Positions 7,729-17,520 are shown, numbered from the stretch's first letter. The stretch: DNA of 64,000 bases from Vibrio gigantis (GCF_024347515.1 NZ_AP025493.1:434001-498000); one strand, 5' to 3'. Notes: generated by a model from the letters alone, not told the origin. A program made the numbers and translations.

Positions 7729-9618
7729 ATGAATAATAAAAAAATAAAGCTTCGTGATCATAAAAGAGAAATTAGTATTTTCAGGACCAGAATAATTGTT
7801 GTATATTCTGGAATAATCTTTCTCACTTTAATCTTAATTGGGAATTTATACAGGCTCCAAGTGATAAATTTTGAACGTTATAAAGCATTAGCTGATGGTA
7901 ACAGAATAAAATTACTTCCTATTGCTCCTACACGTGGATTAATATATGATCGAAACGGTTCTTTACTTGCCGAAAATAAGATCACATATACTTTGACATT
8001 GATTCCAGAGCAAACAGTTGATGTAGAATTGATGCTACAAAGGCTTAGCAAATTCATAGTCCTAGATACAAAAAAAATCAATAACTTCAAACACCGCTTA
8101 AACAACAAACGTTCCTTTGAATCGGTGACGCTCTTAGAAAACATGAATGAAACAGAGGTCGCGAAGTTTTCGGTTCGTAAATATCAATTTCCCGGTTTAT
8201 CTATCGAAGCCAGAAAAAAACGCTTTTATCCTCATGGTGAAGTCCTTACTCATGTGTTAGGTTATGTGGGAAGGATTAACAATAACGAATTGATAAAACT
8301 GGATAAAAAAGGTGTAGTGGCTAACTATCAAGCAACTAAAGTGATTGGGAAACTTGGTGTCGAACTATATTATGAACATTTACTTCACGGTAAAAAAGGG
8401 TACAGAGAAGTAGAAGTCACGAGCCAAGGCCGCATCGTTAGAACAATTAAATACATACCGGCATTACCAGGTAAAGATATCGTTCTAAACATCGACTTGG
8501 AACTACAAAATTACTTATTTCATCAACTAGCTCCGCATACAGGTAGTGCCATCCTACTAGACTCAAAAGACAACAGCGTATTAGCGATGGCATCAGCTCC
8601 TAGCTATGACCCAAATCTTTTTGTCGATGGGATATCTAATAAAAACTACCAAAAATTATTAGATGACCCTGCCCGTCCATTGATTAACCGAGCTACATTA
8701 GGCGTTTACCCTCCAGCTTCAACAATAAAACCTTTTATGGCCATCGCTGGTTTGCAAGAACGTGTAATTTCTAACAACACGATTCGCGATAATCATGGTG
8801 AATGGAAAATCCCGGGATCTGCACCAAACTCGAAAGTGTGGCGAGACTGGAACAGGTGGGGGCACGGTCCAGTAAACGTTACCGAAGCTATAGAAGAATC
8901 AGTCAATTCATTCTTTTACCAAACAGCATTTGATTTAGGTATAGACCGAATATCTTCTTGGATGAAACGGTTTGGTTTTGGTGAACCGACAGGAATCGAC
9001 CTTTATGAAGAAAGTACCGCTAACCTCCCGACTCGAGAATGGAAACTGGATCGTTATCGTATCCCATGGTATCAAGGAGACACTATTCCAGTAGGAATTG
9101 GTCAAGGTTACTGGACCTCCACTCCTCTTCAGCTTGCGAAAGCTACATCCATCTTGGTTAATCGTGGCCAGGTTACAGCTCCACATTTACTTAAAGCAAC
9201 GTTAAACCATGGAGAAAGTTTTAGTACACAAAAGATAATTGTACAGGCACCGATAAGAGTCATGAAGGAAGTGTCAAATAAAGTTTGGGATATTCCACTT
9301 AACGCAATGCGTCTGGTAAACCATGGTAGCCGTGGTAGCGCTAGAAATGCTTTCAAGCATGTAGAATATATAAGTGGTGGTAAATCCGGAACTGCACAAG
9401 TCTTCAATCTTGCGAAAGGCCAGGTTTATAACTCTAAAAAACTTGCGAGGAGCTTACATGACCAAGCGCTATATACTGCATTTGCACCGTACGAGTACCC
9501 ACAGTATATCGCAACGGTCGTAATTGAAAATGGTAATGGCGGCTCTAAAGTAGGTGCGCCTTACATAAGAAAGTTATTAGATTTCGCTTTCGACAATCAG
9601 AAGAATGATGTTCAATAG
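7729..9618 (+). CDS. mrdA: penicillin-binding protein 2-like transpeptidase (extra MrdA paralogue)
   Basis: This is a class B PBP of 629 residues. It has a short cytoplasmic tail, one N-terminal membrane anchor (about residues 20-42), the PBP dimerisation region (RGLIYDRNG at about 65-75) and a transpeptidase domain. The active-site motifs are intact: S331-T-I-K, S391-V-N and K552-S-G-T. PBP2 cross-links peptidoglycan in the rod-shape elongasome. The usual mrdA sits with rodA, rlmH and rlpA; here none of these is nearby. It is therefore probably a second copy or an acquired paralogue, possibly with a specialised or beta-lactam-tolerant role (inference). Short GATAGT repeats directly follow the stop. 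Confidence 0.9.
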   Translation: MNNKKIKLRDHKREISIFRTRIIVVYSGIIFLTLILIGNLYRLQVINFERYKALADGNRIKLLPIAPTRGLIYDRNGSLLAENKITYTLTLIPEQTVDVELMLQRLSKFIVLDTKKINNFKHRLNNKRSFESVTLLENMNETEVAKFSVRKYQFPGLSIEARKKRFYPHGEVLTHVLGYVGRINNNELIKLDKKGVVANYQATKVIGKLGVELYYEHLLHGKKGYREVEVTSQGRIVRTIKYIPALPGKDIVLNIDLELQNYLFHQLAPHTGSAILLDSKDNSVLAMASAPSYDPNLFVDGISNKNYQKLLDDPARPLINRATLGVYPPASTIKPFMAIAGLQERVISNNTIRDNHGEWKIPGSAPNSKVWRDWNRWGHGPVNVTEAIEESVNSFFYQTAFDLGIDRISSWMKRFGFGEPTGIDLYEESTANLPTREWKLDRYRIPWYQGDTIPVGIGQGYWTSTPLQLAKATSILVNRGQVTAPHLLKATLNHGESFSTQKIIVQAPIRVMKEVSNKVWDIPLNAMRLVNHGSRGSARNAFKHVEYISGGKSGTAQVFNLAKGQVYNSKKLARSLHDQALYTAFAPYEYPQYIATVVIENGNGGSKVGAPYIRKLLDFAFDNQKNDVQ

Positions 9619-9642
9619 ATAGTGATAGTGATAGTGATAAGT
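9619..9642. repeat. short tandem repeat (GATAGT units)
   Basis: About three to four GATAGT units follow the stop codon of the PBP2-like gene. This is a minor microsatellite with no coding effect. Confidence 0.6.
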
Positions 9643-9869
9643 TGTTAATAGTCTATAGCTGTAGAAATAACGAAAAGCTATTTACTATCTTTCAATATGT
9701 ATCGATGTTACTTTCTCTTAGTACGAACGTTCCTCCACCGATAAGCAGGGTGGAACAACAAATATTTGAGATTTTTGTACCGACAAGTGTAAATACCCCC
9801 TTAGCAGAAATCTGATTTTAGTAGTTAGGGGGCTACATGAATTAGGGCATTAGTTTTTATGACAAAAAT

Positions 9870-10308
9870 AATAGCCCGTATTCAAGTCCTAAGTGCGACA
9901 CTTCGCCATTTAAGCAGCCATGCAAATTTCTTTGAATATAACCGCAAGTTGCTTAAAACCCAAACACTTCTCCGGCCTATAGTTAATCCTCGCTATAGCA
10001 AGCAAGATAACATCATCGCCAACTTCTCTTATGTTTTTCCCTTTCGGAACATACTGACAAAGGAGTCCATTTGTATTTTCATTGGATCCACGCTCCAATG
10101 AACCGCATAGATGAGCAAAGTTAAATTCAGCGTCTAATGCTGTTGCTATCTCTTTGTGGTTCGCAAACTCACTACCGTTATCGGCGGTCAGGCAAGAACC
10201 TATTCTTGTTATCATGCACATTATTATTCTTAAACACTCAACCGCGATAATGTAAATTCTGAAAATTAAAAATCTATCGAGTGAAACGTTATTGCCCATG
10301 TCAATCAA
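9870..10308 (-). pseudogene. IS30-family transposase relic (C-terminal part)
   Basis: The last 100 or so residues of an IS30-type DDE transposase are readable on the minus strand: TADNGSEFANH, LERGSNENTNGLL, QYVPKGKN and NYRPEKCLG. The DNA-binding half and first catalytic Asp are missing, so it is dead. The sequence at the 3' end (about 9878-9935) closely matches the end of a second relic at 41461-41515, showing that both derive from one IS family. Confidence 0.85.
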
Positions 10309-10675
10309 ACAACTCTAGAAAAAACTCGACATACTTCGATTATTATAAACCATACAAATATACTTACACCTACTGCGGCAGAAGAAACATCTTTGATTCG
10401 ACCTATTTTAATATTTTGATTTAATTCAACAAAGTCACATAGTGCTTCTATGGCGGTATTAAACATTTCTGATACTGGACTAATACGGTCGCAATGAATA
10501 CCAAACTAAAATCTAACCATTGACTGAAATAGAAAAACCCAATCATCAATATGATAAAAAGTGCTAATTTGTAAGCGACGGAAAAATCCATAAGGAAAGC
10601 AAGACACCTCTAAGTTCTCTCCTAATTTTTCGAATCGGTTTAAACCTAGAGCCCCCTTATCTAATCTCATATATT
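10305..10675 (-). pseudogene. diacylglycerol kinase (DgkA) relic
   Basis: On the minus strand, after a frameshift near 10485, the sequence reads EMFNTAIEAL, then GRIKDVSSAAVGVSIFVWFIII and a stop. This matches the DgkA pattern E-L-L-N-T-A-I-E and A-K-D-x-x-S-A-A-V followed by a last membrane helix. The preceding frame, about 10510-10672, gives a possible start and two hydrophobic stretches but is poorly preserved. DgkA recycles diacylglycerol to phosphatidate in the inner membrane. This copy is broken. Confidence 0.6.
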
Positions 10676-10818
10676 CCCTTAAATAAGTTAAATAGATAAT
10701 AAACCAGCCACTAATTCAAATCTTATTGTTTGATATCAATTAGTTCACCTATTTCGAATTTTTATTATGAAACCAATCATCAAACAGCTTCGGTTAGTCG
10801 TTGAGTAACCAGGTACTA

Positions 10819-11914
10819 TACCCAATCAACTTGAAGATGCTGGCTTGAACACCTGAAAATTATCATTTATTCGAGACGTCAAAGAGCTTGCGATCTCTGG
10901 AAGAGTCACGGTGCAAAATTCTCGATTGCTTCTCTGAATTCCCGTTTAGTTTTTAAATAAACGTTGTTCCTTGAATATTCGTTCATCACCTTCCAAAGCC
11001 GCTCGATTGGATTTAGATTTGGACTATAAGGTGGAAGGTAGTGAAGCTTAATATTCAAGACAAAAGCAGCATTTCTGACTAAATCACTACGATGGTACCC
11101 CGCACCATCTAAGATAATGTGGAGCTTGTGTTCCAATGGATAACGTTCTCTAATTTGGCAGAAAAATCGAACGATGCTTTCACTGTTTATGGTCTCGTAA
11201 TCATTAATAATAGTGCCGCCAATGTCGTTAAGATTCAAAGCACCAATGAGGTTGAGACGACTTCGACTTCCCGTTGTTTCAACGGCTTTATCATGCCCTG
11301 TTCGTATCCAACCATGTGATATTTTGGTTGCTTGAGTAGGATGGACGGCATCAATGAATAAAATCGATTCATCTTTACTACAGCTTGCTTTGAGCGCTTC
11401 ATAAGCCTCAATAAAAGCTTTCTGTTTGGTTTCATCGAATTTATGAGGTACGCCTTTGGGCATCTTGTAGCTGAAACCATTTTGGTGAAGCCACTTGTTC
11501 ATCCCTGCAACACTATATTGCACTCGATAAACTGTGAAAACATGAGCAACAATCTCACGCGTATGATGATAGGTGTGCACGGTTAGGTGTGTGATTAAAC
11601 TTTGGGTTTGCTGCTGAGATAGGTAGCTTTTTGAGCCACCGTTTTCAGGCTTGAGCTTGTTCGATAGCGAGTAATCTTTGAGATGCTGTCTAACCGTTGT
11701 TTCATGGATAAGTAGTGCATCGGCAATTTCTTCAGGACTCCACCCGTTACTGGCATGAATAACAGCTTTGATACGGTCGCGAACTCGATCATCACGAGTT
11801 GTATCATGTTGGTTAATCAGCGTAAGCTTTTGTTCATTGGATAGAGTTATTTTCATGTCACCTAGCATGATCCTCATTTTGGCTAAAATCAAGCATCTTC
11901 AATGATCACGGGTA
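10819..11914. mobile_element. IS630-family insertion sequence, apparently intact
   Basis: The single transposase gene is framed by imperfect inverted repeats of about 24 bp. The left end begins TATACCC..., with TTGAAGATGCT at about 10831-10841. The right end, read inward, begins TATACCCGTGATCA and ends ATTGAAGATGCT. TATA at both borders fits IS630/mariner insertion at a TA dinucleotide with its duplication. Total length is about 1.1 kb. It sits between the DgkA relic and the RarD-like gene. Exact ends are uncertain by 2 bp. Confidence 0.85.
10906..11856 (-). CDS. IS630-family transposase
   Basis: This DDE transposase has 316 residues from the preferred ATG at 11856 (in-frame starts up to 11892 exist). 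The N-terminus has two helix-turn-helix segments (SPEEIADALLIHETTVRQHLKDY). The catalytic core shows FIDAVHPT (first Asp), IILDGAGYHRS (second Asp) and NPIERLWK (Glu). All three catalytic residues are present and there is no frameshift, so it is probably active. It fills most of the IS element. Confidence 0.93.
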   Translation of the reverse strand: MKITLSNEQKLTLINQHDTTRDDRVRDRIKAVIHASNGWSPEEIADALLIHETTVRQHLKDYSLSNKLKPENGGSKSYLSQQQTQSLITHLTVHTYHHTREIVAHVFTVYRVQYSVAGMNKWLHQNGFSYKMPKGVPHKFDETKQKAFIEAYEALKASCSKDESILFIDAVHPTQATKISHGWIRTGHDKAVETTGSRSRLNLIGALNLNDIGGTIINDYETINSESIVRFFCQIRERYPLEHKLHIILDGAGYHRSDLVRNAAFVLNIKLHYLPPYSPNLNPIERLWKVMNEYSRNNVYLKTKREFREAIENFAP

Positions 11915-11954
11915 TAGATCTTATTAACTCGTACCCAAATTTTACTAATCTAGT

Positions 11955-12884
11955 TTACCTAAACCTTTTAATCCCATCTAATACGAGTGCGAACAGTGAT
12001 AACGTAATCAACAAATAAGTTGGTATTTCTTGTACTGTAATAGCGTCACCAATCAATAACCCAACAACAAAAATAAAAGCAGGCTCAACGTAACCAAGCA
12101 ACCCAAAGACAGAAACTGACAATTTAGAGTAAGCGTACAGATAGCAAAGCATAGGTATTACAGATACGATACCTAAGCCAGCATAATATGCATAATTACC
12201 GACAGAAAGAGATAAAGAAAAGTCTAATGGATAGAGCAAGAAAAAACCGAACAAAGCCAATGGCATAAGGAATAGGTGATCTACAGCCAATCCAATATCG
12301 GTAGCTAATGGTATTGTTTTTCGGTGCATAAAATAAGCTGGGTAACCCAAAGCTATCACTAGTACCACCCAAGAGATTCCGTCGGATAAAGCATACGTAT
12401 AAAGCGTACCCGACAGTGCGAGATAACACGCTAGCTTTTGATAAAAAGACAACGTTTCTCGATATACCAATCGACCAATTAAAACCATTACGATTGGCAT
12501 CGTAAAATAGCCTAATGCAAGAGACAAAGTCTCTCCATTCACAGGCGCCCAAACAAACAACCAGTATTGCGGTGCAACCAAAAGTGCTGAAACACAGTAT
12601 TTGGGCCACATTTTCCACACCTTTAAAGCTTGCAGTAGTAGGTGAGTTCTTTTGGAGATAAATAATAATAAGCAGAGCAACATTGTACTCCACAGTATAC
12701 GCTGCACTGCTAACCAATGGCTTTCCCCCCCTGTAATCTCACTTGGGGGCAGTGGTGGTTGAAACTGGACATATACAGGTATGAATGCAAACAAAAATGA
12801 ACAAAGAATAGATGCTATAATACCTTTGGTTTCTGCTGGCAAGGTTTTAATGTGGCACTTTAATGAAAAATAGAAACACGTCAT
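11955..12884 (-). CDS. rarD: RarD-like EamA-family transporter
   Basis: This predicted inner-membrane protein has 309 residues and about ten transmembrane helices in two EamA-type halves. The pattern AVQRILWSTMLLCLLL, APVNGETLSLALGYFTMP and LGYVEPAFIFVVGLLIG matches RarD, a drug/metabolite superfamily exporter named for chloramphenicol sensitivity. Compared with E. coli RarD there is an extra periplasmic segment (about residues 38-52, FQPPLPPSEITGG). Substrate unknown. It is a single gene bounded by the IS630 element downstream and a 1.1-kb gap upstream. Confidence 0.85.
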   Translation of the reverse strand: MTCFYFSLKCHIKTLPAETKGIIASILCSFLFAFIPVYVQFQPPLPPSEITGGESHWLAVQRILWSTMLLCLLLFISKRTHLLLQALKVWKMWPKYCVSALLVAPQYWLFVWAPVNGETLSLALGYFTMPIVMVLIGRLVYRETLSFYQKLACYLALSGTLYTYALSDGISWVVLVIALGYPAYFMHRKTIPLATDIGLAVDHLFLMPLALFGFFLLYPLDFSLSLSVGNYAYYAGLGIVSVIPMLCYLYAYSKLSVSVFGLLGYVEPAFIFVVGLLIGDAITVQEIPTYLLITLSLFALVLDGIKRFR

Positions 12885-14004
12885 GATTAATATGGCCTTT
12901 TTTACGGCGCTGCGTTCAAGAAAATACTAGTTTTTTAATTTATTGTTTTATTGGATCGTTATCAATCGAACGAACTAAAACATTAAAAATAATTGCCACT
13001 TAGAAAATCTAAATAGTCCACGCATGCCAATTCATCTTAATTAAATTAATAAATGAGTGACTGACTGACTGATTCTCACCCATTAAATCTATAGGTATAT
13101 AAACCATTCACGCAATGCATTGCAAATAAAAAACCAACCTGGCTTATATTTTTTAATACCTTATTTAAATTAGCAATTTTTATTAAAACCAATTTAAAAT
13201 ATCAACACAGAGTTATAAGAAAAATTTTCATTACAAATTTGTCTAGATATTTTTTCGGTTACCACTTTCATTCTCACTCCCATAAAATCATTACTAGTAC
13301 CCTTACTACCATTTATCTTTTATTTCAAAGAATTGTTTAAAGAGCAGGCATCATAGTTCAAATCTAACCGTCAATTAAGACCACATAGAAATAAACACAC
13401 AGTCCCCGCGGGACTTAATCATTAATAACAAAGTCAGACAAGTACACCCAACCTAAGCACCTGTTTTATATTGATTTGTTATATTTTAAACTGAAGTACC
13501 CTGGTAGAGAAGTGGTACAAAAAAAATTAGATAGTATTTTAATTTTACATAAAAACCGCCTTGCCAAATGGGAGGAAATATGACACATTCCTCAAGGAAA
13601 ACGGTATATACCATTACAATTCAGCTCCCAATTTTATTACGTAGCGAGATGACTTAACATCATGAAAAATGTTTAAAAAATATCAAACAATAGAAATATC
13701 TTTTACATTATACAAAGTAATCAGAGCTCACAATAGATTATCTAGAACAGAAGTTACACTTCCAACTAACAAGAAAAAATGATTAATGATGACTGAAAAA
13801 GATGACGCCTTAAAGTTGAATATTTTTTCCTGGTTTTAACTTTAAATTAAGTGAATGATTTATAAAAAGACACTTTTATTTTTTAACTTAATTTTACTTT
13901 TAAAAAAATTTACAGTGGCGTTGCGCCTAATACCTATTTTTTAATTAATACACCCCTTCAGCTAGAGTTCACGCTATAAAACCATATATAACAAGGAGCA
14001 GAAA
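12885..14004. other. 1.1-kb AT-rich gap with a perfect AGTCCC palindrome
   Basis: No coding sequence is supported. AGTCCC-CGC-GGGACT at 13401-13415 is a perfect dyad. With its flanks (ATAAACACAC before, TAATCA after) it resembles the copy near 5875-5902. AACAAAGTCAG follows at about 13426-13436 and has a counterpart 30 bp after the palindrome at 17314. A short run of TGACTGAC repeats lies near 13055. Close to 14004, AAGGAGCAG is the ribosome site of the CysB-like gene. Confidence 0.55.
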
Positions 14005-14976
14005 ATGAAACTACAGCAACTTCGTTACATTAATGAAATAAAAAAAAATGGGTATAACATATCTCTTACATCACATCAGCTATATACGTCTCAGCCCGGT
14101 ATCAGTAAACAAGTTTCACTTTTAGAGGATGAACTGGGCGTGAAAATTTTTGATCGACAAGGTAAACACTTATCTGGTCCTACAAATGTCGGTAAGGAAA
14201 TCCTAAACGAAGCCATTAAAATCTTAGAGATTGAGGATAGAATCAAGGCTATTTCATCCGAAGTTACATCCCCAAAAAAAGGGAAACTCAATATCTTTAC
14301 AACTAACGCCATTGCAAATTTCATACTACCTAAAAGCGTCCGTTACTTACTGACAAGCTACCCAAATGTGTCTCTGCACATGTCGACAATCGAACCAAGT
14401 CATCTTAATAATTCCTTGCCGGCTGGACCCGGTGATATTGCGATTGTGGCTCAGGATATTGAAGAGATGACAGGCCTAACGGTACTCCCAGTTTACAAGT
14501 GGTCATTGAGCTTAATTATCCCTTCTGAACATCCACTATCAAAGACACACACATTAACCCTTGAACAAATAGCAAAAGAAAAACTCATTAGCTATGAATT
14601 AAAATCAACAGGGCGAATCGCTATAGACAATACGTTTTCTCAACTAGGCCTAACCCCAGATTATATTGTCACAGCAATGGATGTAGAGGTAATAAAAGAA
14701 TATGTCAGTAAAGGGGTCGGTATTGGTATCATAGCGTCAGTTGCTGCCCACTCAATAGATGATTCTTTTACCGTACGCTCATTAGAAGGATTTTTTCCCG
14801 ATTGTTACGCATGGCTTTGTTTTGGTAAAAACGTGTATTTGCAGACATACATGTATGATTTTATCGAAAAGCTTGCACCACACCTCACAAAAGTAGTGAT
14901 TGAACAAACCAAGCATATGACTAAGTCGGAAATAATAGATTGGTTTAAGACTGTCCCTCTACATACTTATAAGTAA
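14005..14976 (+). CDS. CysB/Cbl-like LysR-family regulator
   Basis: This 323-residue regulator has the CysB-specific N-terminus: MKLQQLRYINEI, then SLTSHQLYTSQPGISKQV and LEDELGVKIFDRQGKHL. The effector domain keeps the CysB frame (FILPKSVRYLL, STIEPSHLNNSL, YELKSTGRIAIDNTF, GVGIGIIAS). CysB and Cbl control sulfur assimilation in response to acetylserine or sulfate-derived ligands. This protein is clearly a paralogue with divergent ligand-loop sequence, so the signal may differ. AAGGAG precedes the ATG. It is followed by a short-chain dehydrogenase on the same strand, 168 bp away, which may be its target. Confidence 0.9.
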   Translation: MKLQQLRYINEIKKNGYNISLTSHQLYTSQPGISKQVSLLEDELGVKIFDRQGKHLSGPTNVGKEILNEAIKILEIEDRIKAISSEVTSPKKGKLNIFTTNAIANFILPKSVRYLLTSYPNVSLHMSTIEPSHLNNSLPAGPGDIAIVAQDIEEMTGLTVLPVYKWSLSLIIPSEHPLSKTHTLTLEQIAKEKLISYELKSTGRIAIDNTFSQLGLTPDYIVTAMDVEVIKEYVSKGVGIGIIASVAAHSIDDSFTVRSLEGFFPDCYAWLCFGKNVYLQTYMYDFIEKLAPHLTKVVIEQTKHMTKSEIIDWFKTVPLHTYK

Positions 14977-15144
14977 CAACCATTACCCTCTCAAGTCATT
15001 AAGAATGTGACACATAACCTCCAACTGTTTATTATATGCAAAAGTTTGCACTACTATCTATTTTTTATGAAATATGTTCGTATTCAAGAAAATCTTAGAT
15101 ACGTTACTTCAACAACGTCTCATACGTTAAATTAGGAGCTCACC

Positions 15145-15852
15145 ATGACTAAAGTTGCCATAATTACAGGATCTAGCCGCGGTATCGGGAAAAAAATTTC
15201 TCACTATTTCGCTCAGGAAGGATACTCTTTAATTTTAATGTCCTTGAATAAGCTGAATCTTGAACAGGCAAAAGTAGAAATAAACACACTCTTTCCATCG
15301 TGCAACGTAGAAGTAGTGCCTATCGATTTCAACGTCCCGTCCGAGGTAGAAGCAACAATCACATCAATCATCAAAAAAAATAAAAACATTGAGGTCATGG
15401 TCAATAGCGCTGGTATTTTGGCAGCAGGCAACACTAAACTACCTTTAGTCAAACTTTCTGAATTAATGAATGTAAACCTACTGTCTACCATCACTGCTTG
15501 TAATATCGTTGCAGAACAAATGAAAAAACAAAGGTTTGGAGAAATATATAACATCGGTTCCACTGCAGGTTTGACGCCAGTCCCCAAAATAGCCGCTTAT
15601 GCAGCTTCAAAAGCGGCCATTGTCAGTTATAGCGAGTCGCTCTATCATGAGCTTCTCCCATTTGGTGTAAAAGTTTGTTGTTTATGCCCAAGTGTCGTAA
15701 ACACAGACATGACTAACGATGGTCGAATTGATAATAAATTAAAAATTGAAACTCAAGATTTAACAAAAGCACTCGATTTTATTCGAAGCTTATCTTCTGC
15801 GGCAGCCGTAAGCACACTCTCCATACGCTGTCGTATCATAGACTTAGAGTAA
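15145..15852 (+). CDS. short-chain dehydrogenase/reductase (classical SDR)
   Basis: This NAD(P)-binding oxidoreductase of 235 residues has the classical SDR motifs: TGSSRGIG at the nucleotide loop, NSAG in strand 4, Ser in GSTAG (about residue 139) and Y-A-A-S-K as the catalytic YxxxK. The C-terminal SVVNTDM follows the substrate loop. The ATG is preceded by AGGAGCTC. Substrate unknown. Its position behind the CysB-like regulator suggests common control. Confidence 0.88.
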   Translation: MTKVAIITGSSRGIGKKISHYFAQEGYSLILMSLNKLNLEQAKVEINTLFPSCNVEVVPIDFNVPSEVEATITSIIKKNKNIEVMVNSAGILAAGNTKLPLVKLSELMNVNLLSTITACNIVAEQMKKQRFGEIYNIGSTAGLTPVPKIAAYAASKAAIVSYSESLYHELLPFGVKVCCLCPSVVNTDMTNDGRIDNKLKIETQDLTKALDFIRSLSSAAAVSTLSIRCRIIDLE

Positions 15853-16459
15853 TAAAGAACGTTCAGAGAAACTCTAACACCTTTAATACCATACTTAACA
15901 TCACTGTAGTGGTCTATAACGGCCATCGTTCGACTATAAAAAGTTAGAGTAACCTGGGAGGTCTACACCAATATTCCTAGACACTGAATTAAGTGATCAC
16001 TAACGACTTAAACAACGACGTCTAAGGAAACTAGAATCCTTAAATTAAAAGGAGATGCAACAAAACTAGCAGAGAAAGTGAGAAGGGCTGTGGCAACAAG
16101 ACAGCTTTATTTACATGAATATCAAATCGACGCTTGGTGAAAGAATTCGAAGGAAGACTCTAAACTAATCAGCAAGAGCGAGGAGCTAGCAGCAGATGCT
16201 GCCAAGCTCAAACGGCAGCTAATCGAATGGGCAGAAGAACTAGAAACTGGACAAAGAGCCACCACCATCCTCGAAAAACTCTAAAGTAAGGTATCGATTA
16301 ATGCGGGGGTCTCTCCTACTGGAGCAGATTAAAACCAATAGCTTCTAAATGACTGACCTATGAAATAGGCCAATCATCATACTTATATTTACTCATCACG
16401 TATTGATGATTACATGAAGTTAGACTGATAGTAACGAGTTACTCGACCACATATTTTTA
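15853..16459. other. gap with a degenerate coding relic (about 16037-16284, +)
   Basis: On the + strand, broken frames read a helical, charged segment: SEELAADAAKLKRQLIEWAEEL then a stop at about 16284. This resembles the coiled-coil tail of an IS3-type OrfA protein, with earlier fragments KLAEKVRRAV and YLHEYQIDAW in frames interrupted by stops. I treat it as a possible transposase or repressor relic; nothing else is supported here. Confidence 0.35.
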
Positions 16460-17209
16460 TTAAGCGGAAAAGCCACCGTCGATCATCAAATCAGCACCAG
16501 TGATGTAACCCGCTTCTGAGCTAGCGACGAATGCTACTAAGCTAGCAATCTCCTCCACTTGACCATAACGACCAAGTGCACCGATAGCTTTTACAGGCTC
16601 TGAAGTATCGCCATTGTCTGGGTTTAAGTCAGTATCGACCGGACCAGGTAAAATGTTGTTGACCGTAATACCTCTAGGGCCGAGATCGCGAGAGAGACCT
16701 TTGGCCAATCCGGTTAGTGCAGACTTGCTCATTCCATATATAGAACCGCCAGCAAAAGGAATACGCTGAGCATTAGTACTACTGATATTAATTATTCTGC
16801 CATGATTATTCATATGCTTCGAGGCTTCATGAATAGCTACAAATACACTTCGTACGTTAGTATTGATGGTCTTGTCCCAATCATCCATCGTCAAATTTTC
16901 TATATTATCCCAGATAAGCGTACCTGAATTGTTTACGACAACATCAATCTTACCAAGTTGCTTGATGGTTTCACTGATTGCATTTCTGATATCTTCCGGC
17001 TTCGTGCTATCCGCTTTTATCGCGATAACTTTACCACCTTTTGAAATTAAGCTATCAGCAAGGTCTTTTGCTTTACCCTGGGATGACACAAACGTAAAAG
17101 CAACAGACGCGCCCTCTAAAGCCAATCTCTCAACAATCGCAGCACCAATACCGCGACTGCCGCCTTGGATAAATGCAACCTTACCTTTAAATCTATTTAA
17201 GTTGTTCAT
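16460..17209 (-). CDS. BdcA-like short-chain dehydrogenase
   Basis: This SDR of 249 residues is close in wording to E. coli BdcA: GGSRGIGAAI at the nucleotide loop, NNSG, ISST, IYGMSKSAL (YxxxK), and GPRGITVN-x3-PGPVDTDLNP near the C-terminus. BdcA was described as a c-di-GMP-binding protein affecting biofilm dispersal; whether this protein does the same is unknown. The catalytic Ser-Tyr-Lys set is present. Upstream lie an AGTCCC palindrome and a decayed LysR gene on the other strand. That is the usual divergent arrangement of a LysR regulator and its SDR target, now broken. Confidence 0.85.
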   Translation of the reverse strand: MNNLNRFKGKVAFIQGGSRGIGAAIVERLALEGASVAFTFVSSQGKAKDLADSLISKGGKVIAIKADSTKPEDIRNAISETIKQLGKIDVVVNNSGTLIWDNIENLTMDDWDKTINTNVRSVFVAIHEASKHMNNHGRIINISSTNAQRIPFAGGSIYGMSKSALTGLAKGLSRDLGPRGITVNNILPGPVDTDLNPDNGDTSEPVKAIGALGRYGQVEEIASLVAFVASSEAGYITGADLMIDGGFSA

Positions 17210-17310
17210 TATGTTTGCCTTAATTAAAAGTAGTCAATGTGAATCATCTTTTTAATGTCTGCATCATAACCGATTAAATCTCAATTATTAAGTCCTTAAA
17301 GTTAAAATCA

Positions 17311-17329
17311 AAAAGTCCCTACAGGAACT
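17311..17329. promoter_or_regulatory. AGTCCC-TACA-GGAACT interrupted palindrome
   Basis: This dyad lies about 100 bp upstream of the BdcA-like SDR gene, between it and the LysR relic, where a LysR operator would be expected. It is followed 30 bp later by ACAAAGTCAGC, also seen near 13426. Similar sites lie near 5881, 13401 and 22919. Confidence 0.5.
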
Positions 17330-17388
17330 AATTGTAAATACAAAGTCAGCTTATAGAAGTTTGTCACTTGGTTATCGTAGCGAAGTTA

Positions 17389-17520
17389 AGCAATTTTGCC
17401 CAAGTTACTAGAATTAACATCCAAGTTCGAGTCATTCGATTTATCGCTCACCTTTAATCGTCGCCCTACTGATTTTATCAGTAACGGGGTGCTCCTGTGA
17501 CTCGAGCTAGCTACTTAGAT
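17389..17520 (+). pseudogene. decayed fragment of a LysR regulator gene
   Basis: About 130 bp align with bases 53-186 of the LysR gene at the window start. They share long stretches such as CAATTTTGCCCAAGTT and CCTACTGATTT, with scattered substitutions and small gaps. No open frame remains. It is oriented away from the SDR gene at 16460-17209, so it is probably the remains of that gene's divergent regulator. Confidence 0.8.

Noticed and set aside
9859..10101. + strand frame over the IS30 relic
   Set aside because: It runs antisense to the transposase relic and has no independent support.
13045..13075. TGACTGAC repeat as a possible CRISPR or phase-variable tract
   Set aside because: Only a few units, no spacers, and no coding frame across it.
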